Below, in pieces: positions 58,383 through 64,000 of a DNA stretch of 64,000 nt. The notes under the pieces are model-generated. The model was not told the DNA's origin. It worked only from the letters and a program-made list of their open reading frames with translations, and searched no databases. The stretch comes from Limnochorda sp. L945t (GTDB lineage: Bacteria > Bacillota > Limnochordia > Limnochordales > Geochordaceae), in NCBI RefSeq assembly GCF_035593305.1, contig NZ_CP141615.1, forward strand, positions 2,573,722 through 2,637,721, given 5' to 3'. Each line of letters opens with the position of its first letter. The stretch's first letter is position 1. Both the position numbers and the translations under genes were made by a program.

Positions 58383-58994
58383 TCAGTCGACGCGCTTTTT
58401 GAGGATGTACCAGGTGGAGGCGCCCTCCTGCAGCCGCCGGTCGGCCTCCTCCAGCGTCTTGGGCGCGCCCACGACGACCTCCTCCCCCGGCTGCCAGTTG
58501 GCCGGGGTGGCCACGCCGTACTTGTCCGAGGTCTGCAGCGCCTTGATGATGCGCAGAAACTCGGGGATGTAGCGCCCGAGCTCGATGGGATAGTAGGCGG
58601 CGAAGCGGAGGATCCCCTCGGGGTCGATGACGAAGACGCCCCGGATGGTCTGGCCGGTCCGCTCGTCCACGAGATCGTACAGGCGCGCCACGACTTTGTC
58701 CGGATCGGCGATCACCGGGAACGGGATCTTGATGCCGCTCGTCTGCTCGATGTCACGCAGCCACGCGATATGGGAGAAGATGGTGTCGATGCTGAGCCCG
58801 ATCAGCTTGGTGTTGAGCTTGACGAACTCGTCGTGCTTGCGGGCGAAGTCCATGAATTCGGTCGTGCACACCGGGGTGAAGTCCCCGGGATGCGCGAACA
58901 ACAGCACCCATTGTCCCCTCAGCTGCGACAGCTGCATGGGGCCCTGAGTCGTCTGGGCCGTGAAGTCCGGTGCCGGGGTACCGACCTTGACCAC
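58383..58994 (-). CDS. Peroxiredoxin, 1-Cys (Prx6) type
   Basis: 203 residues; reduces peroxides with the peroxidatic Cys in HPGDFTPVCTTEF (Cys43). WLRDIEQTSGIKIPFPVIAD, RGVFVIDPEGILRFAAYYP, RNTMD-like IELGRYIPEFLRIIKALQ and a C-terminal extension TPANWQPGEEVVV mark the archaeal/thermophile Prx6 subfamily. No second resolving Cys is evident in the usual place. A perfect AAGGAGG stands seven bases before GTG 58994. Located upstream of the Crp-like regulator. Confidence 0.94.
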   Translation of the reverse strand: MVKVGTPAPDFTAQTTQGPMQLSQLRGQWVLLFAHPGDFTPVCTTEFMDFARKHDEFVKLNTKLIGLSIDTIFSHIAWLRDIEQTSGIKIPFPVIADPDKVVARLYDLVDERTGQTIRGVFVIDPEGILRFAAYYPIELGRYIPEFLRIIKALQTSDKYGVATPANWQPGEEVVVGAPKTLEEADRRLQEGASTWYILKKRVD

Positions 58995-59448
58995 TCTGCC
59001 GAACCTCCTTCGAGTAGGGAGCCCGTCTGGCCGGAGGCGTTCACCGGTCCTTCGTCGCGGGAACCGTACCGGGCGGAAACCAGTTCTGTGTTAGGAACGC
59101 CTCCGGTTATTGTCGACTGCATTGTAGCGGAACCGGACGCAAAGCGAGTAGGTATACCTGTCATTTTCCCTACTGGACATTCGTACCTCGCGGGCCGCCC
59201 ACGCGGGCCGCCACCCGCCCTAAAGGTCTCGCCCGGGCGGCCGGCTGTCCGGGAGGGACGGCGCCACCGGCGCTTCTTTGGGGGCACCGGCGCGCCCGCC
59301 GGCGGAAGGTCCTGCCGTGGTTTCGGCGTACGTGAGACTGCCCGAGTCTCTTTCCAGCAGCCGGGACTCTGAACGGCTCCGGAGCCCGCGCAAAGGGCCG
59401 CAAAGCCGCGCAAGCGGCCAGACGAGACGAGGGGGAGGGTCGAGGAGT
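58995..59448. promoter_or_regulatory. Divergent control region between peroxiredoxin and SDR genes
   Basis: 454 bases with no convincing gene. On the minus strand a TACAAT (59126-59121) could be the -10 of the peroxiredoxin gene; it is flanked by a perfect 7-bp inverted repeat TCCGGTT (59102-59108) / AACCGGA (59131-59137). A 10-bp palindrome AGGTATACCT lies at 59150-59159. GCGGGCCGCC occurs twice (59190-59199, 59203-59212). A small GC stem (GCGCC/GGCGC near 59250-59262) is followed by TTCTTT. No -35 is clear for the SDR gene. Confidence 0.4.
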
Positions 59449-60213
59449 ATGGATCTCCAGGGGCACAGCGCCATCGTCACGGGGGGCGCCTCGGGTCTGG
59501 GAGAGGCAACCGTGCGGCGGCTCATCCGCATGGGCGCCCGGGTGGTCATCGCCGACGTCAACGCAGCCGCCGGAGAGGCGCTGGCCGAGCGGCTGGGCCA
59601 CGGCGCGGCCTTCGTGCCCACGGACGTGACCGACGAGGCTTCCGTGCAGCGCGCCGTCGACCGCGCGGCAGCCATGGGGCCGCTTTCGGCGCTGGTCAAC
59701 TGCGCGGGGGTGGCCATCGCCAGGCGGGTGCTCGGCCGGCAGGGACCGCACGATCTGGAGTCGTTCGTACGGGTCATCCAGGTCAACCTGATCGGGACGT
59801 TCAACAGCGTCCGGCTGGCCGCCGCCGCGATGGCGCAAAACTCGCCCGACGACGAGGGACAGCGGGGCGTCATCGTCAACACGGCGTCCGTGGCGGCGTT
59901 CGAGGGGCAGGTCGGGCAGGCGGCCTACTCGGCATCCAAAGGCGCCGTGGCCGCCATCACGCTGCCGCTCGCCAGGGAGCTGGCCGAGCACGGGATCCGG
60001 GTGGTGGCCATCGCCCCCGGCATCTTCGACACGCCGATGATGGCCGGCCTGCCGGAGAAAGCCCGGGCCTCGCTGTCGCAGCAGGTGCCGTTCCCGCCCC
60101 GCTTGGGGCGGCCGGACGAATACGCGGCGCTCGTCCAGCACATCATCGAGAACCCCATGATCAACGGGGAGGTCATCCGCCTGGACGGGGCCCTGCGGAT
60201 GGGGCCTCGGTGA
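59449..60213 (+). CDS. Short-chain dehydrogenase, 3-hydroxyacyl-CoA dehydrogenase type-2-like
   Basis: 254 residues, classical SDR. Cofactor motif [17 protein letters not shown] with IADVNAA (acidic residue after strand 2, suggesting NAD), VNCAGVAIA, the catalytic Ser in [17 protein letters not shown] with Tyr and Lys, and [10 protein letters not shown]. The wording [20 protein letters not shown] matches the HSD17B10/3-hydroxy-2-methylbutyryl-CoA dehydrogenase group, giving a possible link to branched acyl-CoA oxidation, but its substrate is not proven. GGGAGGG...GAGGAG precedes ATG 59449. Confidence 0.9.
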   Translation: MDLQGHSAIVTGGASGLGEATVRRLIRMGARVVIADVNAAAGEALAERLGHGAAFVPTDVTDEASVQRAVDRAAAMGPLSALVNCAGVAIARRVLGRQGPHDLESFVRVIQVNLIGTFNSVRLAAAAMAQNSPDDEGQRGVIVNTASVAAFEGQVGQAAYSASKGAVAAITLPLARELAEHGIRVVAIAPGIFDTPMMAGLPEKARASLSQQVPFPPRLGRPDEYAALVQHIIENPMINGEVIRLDGALRMGPR

Positions 60214-60401
60214 GGATGGAGGCCCGCACCGGCGGCAGGTCGATCGAGGCTACGAGGCGGTGCCGGGTCGCCGCGTGCTCCCTGCCGGCCACTTCCCTCC
60301 GGGAATCGACGCGTCGGTGACGAAGATCTCTCGGCGGTGAAGAAGGAGAGTCGAGGGCTGTCTCTTCTGCTCCAGCCCTGCGGAAGGGAGAGGGGTATGC
60401 G

Positions 60402-61169
60402 GTGATGGGGGCCGCGGCATCGAAGGCGGCGGGAAAGAGCCCGGTCTGGCTCGCCGCGACCGTGGCGACGGTCGCAGTGATCGGGGTTTTGGGATGGCCG
60501 GCCATGGCGCAGGACAAGCCGTTCACCCTGACCCAGACCGTTCCCAGGGATGGTGCACGCCAGGCCTACGTGCGGCTCGACATGGGAGCCGGAGAGTTGC
60601 GCGTCAGCGGGGGCGCGGCCGGGCTGCTCGAGGGCCGCTTCGAGTATCGCCCGGAGCACTGGCGGCCGGAGGTGGCCTACCAGACGTACGGTTCCCGGGC
60701 AGACGTGCGCATCACCCAGCCGCCGCTGTGGCGGTGGCCGTGGACGCTCGACGTTCACAACGTGTGGGCCATCCGGCTCAACGACGATGTGCCGACCGAG
60801 CTCGACGTGCGGCTGGGGGCCGGTGGGAGCCGCCTTCACCTCGGTAACGTGACGCTATCCCGGCTGGACGTGCGGGTCGGGGCCGGCGAGGTGACCCTGG
60901 ATCTGCGGGGCCCGTGGCGCCAGGACCTGTCCGGCTACGTCCACGGCGGGGTCGGCCGCCTGATCGTGCGCCTGCCCGATCAGGTCGGGGTGAGGGTGGA
61001 CGTGTCGAAGGGCCTGGGGAGGGTGGAGGCCAGGGGGCTGCGCCAGGAAGGCGACCAGTCGTTCCTCAACGAGTGGTTCGGCAAAGCGCCCGTCAACATC
61101 CACCTCCAGGTCGACGCGGGCGTGGGCGAGATCGTCCTGGAGAGCGGCTCAGACAGCGCGACCGCCTGA
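60402..61169 (+). CDS. Exported LiaF/DUF2154-like (toast-rack) protein
   Basis: 255 residues. An N-terminal signal/anchor (VWLAATVATVAVIGVLGWPAMA) precedes a repetitive beta-solenoid-like region: VRLDMGAGELRVSGGAAGLLE, ELDVRLGAGGSRLHLGNVTL, SRLDVRVGAGEVTLDLRG, GVGRLIVRLPDQVGVRVDVS, IHLQVDAGVGEIVLESG. The repeated GAGEL / GAGGSRLHLG / GAGEVTLDL pattern resembles the toast-rack domains of LiaF-type envelope stress proteins. No histidine kinase pair is adjacent. Start GTG 60402 or ATG 60405, with AGGGAGAGGGG upstream. Followed 32 bases later by the TetR promoter. Confidence 0.7.
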   Translation: MMGAAASKAAGKSPVWLAATVATVAVIGVLGWPAMAQDKPFTLTQTVPRDGARQAYVRLDMGAGELRVSGGAAGLLEGRFEYRPEHWRPEVAYQTYGSRADVRITQPPLWRWPWTLDVHNVWAIRLNDDVPTELDVRLGAGGSRLHLGNVTLSRLDVRVGAGEVTLDLRGPWRQDLSGYVHGGVGRLIVRLPDQVGVRVDVSKGLGRVEARGLRQEGDQSFLNEWFGKAPVNIHLQVDAGVGEIVLESGSDSATA

Positions 61170-61201
61170 GCCCGGCGAAGCCGTGCCGCTAACCCCGAGC
61201 C

Positions 61202-61230
61202 TTGACTGCGCTCCGAGGCAACCGTATCAT
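61202..61230 (+). promoter_or_regulatory. Promoter of the TetR-family gene
   Basis: TTGACT (61202-61207), 17 bases, TATCAT (61225-61230). Predicted start near 61237. It overlaps the earliest ATG of the open frame, which argues that translation begins further downstream. Confidence 0.78.
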
Positions 61231-61239
61231 GCCCCCAAA

Positions 61240-61255
61240 GACCGACCGGTTGGTC
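61240..61255. promoter_or_regulatory. Palindromic TetR-type operator
   Basis: GACCGACCGGTTGGTC is a near-perfect 16-bp palindrome (one mismatched pair) placed just after the predicted transcription start. Sites of this form (GACCNACCGGTNGGTC) are common autoregulatory operators of TetR proteins, so the gene is probably self-repressed. Confidence 0.8.
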
Positions 61256-61276
61256 TGTCGTCCTATGCCACCTGCG

Positions 61277-61906
61277 ATGTCGTCGCGACACAACGGCGAG
61301 GCCACCCGCCGGCGGCTGATCGACGCCGCTATCCGGGTCATCGCGCGCAAGGGTTACCACCAGGCCACGGTGGACGAGATCGTGGCCGAGTGCGGCAGCT
61401 CCAAGGGCGCGTTTTACTTTCACTTCGAGAGCAAGGACGCCCTCTTCGTCAACCTCCTCGAGGAGTTCGCCGGCCGGCTCGCCTCCGCCGTGGAGCAGGC
61501 CGTTCGCTCGTCGCCGGTGCCGGGGGCAGGGCGTGTCGAGGCCGCGGTGAAGGCGGCGCTCGAGCTCTTCGCCGCCCACGAGGAGCTCGCCCGGGTCTTC
61601 CTGGTAGAGGCCGTGGGGGTGAGTCCCGAGCTCGAGGCCAGGCGGCGGGCCCTGGTCGACCGGTTCACGACGCTCATCCAGCTCTACCTCCAACAGGCCG
61701 CTCGCCGGCACCCGCTGGCGGTCGTCGACACCCGCGTGGCCGCCAGCGCGGCACTCGGCGCCATCAACGAGGTGGTCGTCCAGTGGCTGAACGCCCCCCG
61801 CAGCCGGCCGCTCGCTGAGCTTGCGCCCGAGCTCGCACGTTTCGTCCTGCGGGGCGTGGGATGGCCCGAAGAACCCGTTTCCGTAACGGAGGTTCCCGGG
61901 CCATAG
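61277..61906 (+). CDS. TetR-family transcriptional regulator
   Basis: 209 residues from ATG 61277 (ATG 61265 is possible); no SD is visible and the leader is short. The N-terminal TetR DNA-binding domain (about 8-55) reads ATRRRLIDAAIRVIARKGYH, QATVDEIVAECGSSKGAFYF, HFESKDALFVNLL. The ligand-binding domain resembles YfiR/FadR-like fatty-acid regulators (ELFAAHEELARVFLVEAVG, LIQLYLQQAARR). The promoter and palindrome upstream imply autoregulation. The ligand and other targets are unknown. Confidence 0.9.
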   Translation: MSSRHNGEATRRRLIDAAIRVIARKGYHQATVDEIVAECGSSKGAFYFHFESKDALFVNLLEEFAGRLASAVEQAVRSSPVPGAGRVEAAVKAALELFAAHEELARVFLVEAVGVSPELEARRRALVDRFTTLIQLYLQQAARRHPLAVVDTRVAASAALGAINEVVVQWLNAPRSRPLAELAPELARFVLRGVGWPEEPVSVTEVPGP

Positions 61907-61950
61907 CACTCTTACCTCTCGTGCTGCTTCCCTCTACGGCCGCCCGGCGC

Positions 61951-62421
61951 TCAGGCCTCGCCCGTGGCGACCCACTCGATCTGGACGTCCACGCCCGCCG
62001 CCTGGAGCATCGTGTAGACCGGGCAGCGCCGCTCCACCTGTGCTGCTACCGCATCGAGCACCGGCTGCGCCGCCTGCGTGTGCACCCGGATGCTGCCCTT
62101 GACCGTGTCGAAGTACGGGCGAACGCCCTCGACGCCCTCGAGGCCGCGCACGTCGAGCGTGCCTCGCACGTCGAACTCGACCCCGGAATACTGCAACCCC
62201 TGCTCCTTGGCGACGACCGCCAGCATCACCGACGCGCACCCGATGAGCGAACTCAGGACGTACTCCATGGGATTGGGGCCCTGGTCGGAGCCGCCGAGAT
62301 CTGCCGGCTCGTCCAGCACGATGGGCACGAAGTGGCGCACCCGCACCTCGGTGCGGACTCCGCCCTTCCACTCTCCCCGCGCCCGCATGGTGAACAGCTT
62401 GGGCTGCTGGGCTACTGCCAC
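61951..62421 (-). CDS. OsmC/Ohr-family protein
   Basis: 156 residues from GTG 62421, which has GAGGGGG eight bases upstream; an earlier GTG at 62466 sits inside the predicted -10 box and is rejected. OsmC fold: FVPIVLDEPADLGGSDQGPN, PMEYVLSSLIGCASVMLAVV with the peroxidatic Cys, and a C-terminal block RRCPVYTMLQAAGVDVQIEW containing the second Cys. Members reduce organic hydroperoxides or sulfur species; substrate not assigned. Converges with the TetR gene. Confidence 0.88.
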   Translation of the reverse strand: MAVAQQPKLFTMRARGEWKGGVRTEVRVRHFVPIVLDEPADLGGSDQGPNPMEYVLSSLIGCASVMLAVVAKEQGLQYSGVEFDVRGTLDVRGLEGVEGVRPYFDTVKGSIRVHTQAAQPVLDAVAAQVERRCPVYTMLQAAGVDVQIEWVATGEA

Positions 62422-62464
62422 TCGAAACGCCCCCTCGCGAGGATCTGTGATTGTGCCCACTAGC

Positions 62465-62493
62465 ACGATACATGCCGCACATCCTCATGGAAA
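62465..62493 (-). promoter_or_regulatory. Promoter of the OsmC-family gene
   Basis: Minus strand TTTCCA (62493-62488), 17 bases, TATCGT (62470-62465). Predicted start near 62458, about 37 bases before the GTG at 62421. This supports the shorter protein. Confidence 0.6.
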
Positions 62494-62545
62494 GGGATGA
62501 CCGCCCTGCCATACGGGGACGTTTGCACCTGTCCACCCCCTTCCC

Positions 62546-62574
62546 TTGACCGCCGCGCGGCAGGCGGATAGCAT
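62546..62574 (+). promoter_or_regulatory. Promoter of the purE operon
   Basis: TTGACC (62546-62551), 17 bases, TAGCAT (62569-62574). Start predicted near 62581; a 6-bp stem, 4-base loop hairpin (GCTCAG GTTG CTGAGC, 62592-62607) opens the transcript. Confidence 0.7.
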
Positions 62575-62607
62575 GGGGATGTCTGGACATAGCTCAGGTT
62601 GCTGAGC

Positions 62608-62795
62608 GAGGGAAAGCGTGCCTAGGGTTCCGCGGGCGACGACGGCCGGGAGCTCGGCTCCGGCCGGCGGGCCTGCCCGGTCAGGTCCAAGCGGCACGGG
62701 CGCTCCACGGACGGGGCGGCTCTCCTCGGAGTCCACGGGAGCCGCCGGGCCCGTGGGGGCGCTACACCGGTGGGACAAAAGCCCAGGTGGGTAGG
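62608..62795 (+). ncRNA. ykkC-class riboswitch, probably the PRPP-sensing subtype (2b)
   Basis: The class's core is visible: GGAAAGCGTGCCTAGGGTTCC at 62611-62631 (ykkC signature GGAAAG..GU..CUAGGGUUCC), then GGTCCAAGCGGCACGGGC (62683-62700) and CACCGGTGGGACAAAAGCCC (62765-62784) near the 3' end. Two GC-rich stems fill the middle. ykkC subtypes sense guanidine, ppGpp, PRPP or nucleoside diphosphates; PRPP subtypes stand before purine biosynthesis genes, and purE is the next gene here. Subtype assignment therefore rests mostly on context. Its 3' end overlaps the terminator. Confidence 0.82.
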
Positions 62796-62839
62796 TTTCA
62801 CCTCGCCGTGGTGAAGCACCCGCCTGGGCTCTGCTTTTT
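62780..62839 (+). terminator. Intrinsic terminator, expression platform of the riboswitch
   Basis: AGCCCAGGTGGGT (62780-62792) pairs with ACCCGCCTGGGCT (62818-62830), with an inner TTCACC/GGTGAA stem; CTGCTTTTT follows. The left arm overlaps the riboswitch 3' strand (AAAAGCCC), so ligand binding could prevent terminator formation and allow purE transcription. Confidence 0.85.
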
Positions 62840-62881
62840 GGGGCAGGGCCCGGGCGGCTCCGGGCGGGGGCGAGACGAGCG

Positions 62882-63415
62882 ATGCAGGGCGAGCCGCGCC
62901 GTACGGCGCGCGTCGGGCTCGTCATGGGCAGCGACTCCGACTGGCCCGTGATGAAGGCGGCCTGGGACCAGCTCCACGCACTGGGGATCGAGGCGGAGCT
63001 GGCCGTGGCCTCCGCGCACCGTACTCCCGAGCGGGCCATGACCTGGGCCCGCACCGCCGCGGAGCGCGGCCTGCGCGTGATCATCGCGGCGGCAGGCGGC
63101 GCCGCCCATCTTCCCGGCGTCATGGCAGCCTGGACCACCCTTCCGGTCATCGGCGTGCCCATCGCCGCCTCCCTCGAGGGGCTCGACGCCCTGCTGAGCA
63201 TCGCTCAGATGCCACCGGGCGTGCCCGTCGCCGCGGTGGGCATCAACGGCGCCCGCAACGCCGCCCTGCTCGCCGCCGAGATCCTGGCCCTCTCCGACCC
63301 GGAGTTGGCCGGCCGCCTGCACGAGCTGCGCCGCCGCCAGGCCGACCAGGTGGCGGAGCGGGAACAGCGCCTGCTCCAGACCGTCGAGCACTCTCCGGAG
63401 GGGGAACGTCCATGA
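62882..63415 (+). CDS. purE: N5-carboxyaminoimidazole ribonucleotide mutase
   Basis: 177 residues; moves the carboxyl of N5-CAIR to carbon 4, making CAIR in purine synthesis. Signature segments: VGLVMGSDSDWPVMKAA (GSDSDWP, substrate phosphate binding), VASAHRTPERA with the catalytic His, IAAAGGAAHLPGVMAAWTT, PVIGVPI and SLEGLDALLSIAQMP. Homologous to class I PurE, which needs PurK; purK is not next to it in the window. ATG 62882 follows GGGGGCGAGA; its stop overlaps the purB start (ATGA). Confidence 0.95.
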   Translation: MQGEPRRTARVGLVMGSDSDWPVMKAAWDQLHALGIEAELAVASAHRTPERAMTWARTAAERGLRVIIAAAGGAAHLPGVMAAWTTLPVIGVPIAASLEGLDALLSIAQMPPGVPVAAVGINGARNAALLAAEILALSDPELAGRLHELRRRQADQVAEREQRLLQTVEHSPEGERP

Positions 63416-64000
63416 TCGCCCGCTACACCCGGCCGGCCATGGCCGCCTTGTGGTCCCAGGAGAACCAGTACCGCCGGTGGCTCGAGGTCGAGCTCCTGGC
63501 CGCCGAAGCCTGGGCCGAACTGGGCCGCGTCCCCCGCGACGCCGCCCGCCGCCTGCGGGAGCGAGCCACGTTCCGCGTCGAGCGCATCCGGGAGCTCGAG
63601 CAGGTCAACGACCACGAACTCATCGCGTTCTTGTCGGCGGTCTCGGAGACGGTGGGCGACGACGCCCGCTACCTGCACCTGGGCCTCACGTCGTCGGACG
63701 TGATGGACACCGCTCTGGCGTCGCTCGCCGCCGAAGCGATGGGGCACGTCATCGCCGGCGTCGAGGAGCTCCGCCAGGCCCTGGCCGCGGAGGCGATCCG
63801 TCACCGTCGCACCCCCATGATCGGCCGCACCCACGGGGTACATGCCGAGCCGATCACCTTCGGCCTCAAGCTGGCCCGCTGGTGGGACCAGCTCGGGCGC
63901 GACCTGGAACGCCTGCTCCGAGCTCGTGACGCGATCGCCGTCGGCAAGCTGTCCGGCGCGGTCGGCACCTTCGCCCACGTCGACCCCTTCGTCGAGGCGT
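63412..64000 (+). CDS. purB: Adenylosuccinate lyase (5' part, cut by window end)
   Basis: 196 residues seen before the window ends. Fumarase/aspartase superfamily: N-terminal ARYTRPAMAALWSQENQYRR, LEVELLAAEAWAELG, VNDHELIAFLSAVSETVG, YLHLGLTSSDVMDTALA (substrate Ser/Thr motif) and the catalytic-His region PMIGRTHGVHAEPITFGLK. It cleaves SAICAR and adenylosuccinate. ATG 63412 overlaps the purE stop by four bases, so it shares the riboswitch control. Confidence 0.95.
   Translation, partial: MIARYTRPAMAALWSQENQYRRWLEVELLAAEAWAELGRVPRDAARRLRERATFRVERIRELEQVNDHELIAFLSAVSETVGDDARYLHLGLTSSDVMDTALASLAAEAMGHVIAGVEELRQALAAEAIRHRRTPMIGRTHGVHAEPITFGLKLARWWDQLGRDLERLLRARDAIAVGKLSGAVGTFAHVDPFVEA

Noticed and set aside
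59190-59212. Repeated GCGGGCCGCC as a regulatory motif
   Set aside because: Short, purely GC and likely by chance in a 70% GC genome.

Overview
The window is about 70% G+C and densely packed, mostly with long same-strand operons whose genes overlap by 1-4 bases (ATGA, GTGA, TGATG), Shine-Dalgarno sequences rich in GGAGG, and frequent GTG or TTG starts. It looks like a high-GC, probably thermophilic member of the Bacillota (a Limnochordia/Symbiobacterium/Thermaerobacter-like lineage would fit; the exact taxon cannot be fixed from the sequence). Supporting signs are a coproporphyrin-dependent heme pathway with HemQ, a c-di-AMP riboswitch and a ykkC-class riboswitch, a TtuA/TtuB pair for tRNA thiolation (typical of thermophiles), an ETF:quinone-type oxidoreductase of the FadF kind, and DeoR, Crp and TetR regulators. 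No tRNA, rRNA, CRISPR, transposase or phage gene was seen.

Layout. 1-9.2 kb: mixed single genes (isocitrate dehydrogenase-like, ExoD-like, a ClpP-class membrane protease, TerC, an aminotransferase fused to an acyl-ACP-reductase-like domain behind a clear promoter and operator, a DUF1893-ECF transporter fusion, an aldo/keto reductase, Hsp20). 9.3-19.9 kb: a complete L-rhamnose regulon (DeoR regulator divergent from aldolase-dehydrogenase, kinase, isomerase and a four-gene ABC transporter). 20-30 kb: an acyl-CoA degradation operon (ETF, FadF-like oxidoreductase, biotinyl protein, carboxyltransferase, two crotonases, two acyl-CoA dehydrogenases). 30.1-36 kb: rpsD, and upstream of it an operon of an opine-dehydrogenase-like gene, a B12-binding mutase-like gene and an asparagine-synthetase-like gene, led by a promoter and a c-di-AMP (ydaO-type) riboswitch. 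36.2-40.6 kb: gamma-glutamyltransferase, methyltransferase, ttuA-ttuB, folE. 40.7-51.4 kb: a ten-gene heme operon hemE-H-Y-Q-(HTH gene)-A-C-D-B-L, which covers every step from glutamyl-tRNA to heme b. 51.5-62.4 kb: aldo/keto reductase, an M16 peptidase pair, an M29 aminopeptidase, a TPR protein, Crp-like regulator, peroxiredoxin, SDR, a LiaF-like envelope protein, TetR regulator, OsmC. 62.5-64 kb: a ykkC-class (probably PRPP) riboswitch with terminator in front of purE-purB, the latter cut by the window edge.

How the parts fit. The cell appears to be a respiring heterotroph: rhamnose is imported and split to dihydroxyacetone phosphate plus lactaldehyde, acyl-CoAs are oxidised through ETF into the quinone pool, and heme is made for respiration. 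The two most novel-looking items are the c-di-AMP-controlled opine-dehydrogenase/B12/AsnB operon, which I suggest may make or remodel an amino-acid-derived solute, and the aminotransferase-AAR fusion, which has the right parts to turn an activated acyl group into an aldehyde and then a primary amine. Both are inferences from domain content and context.
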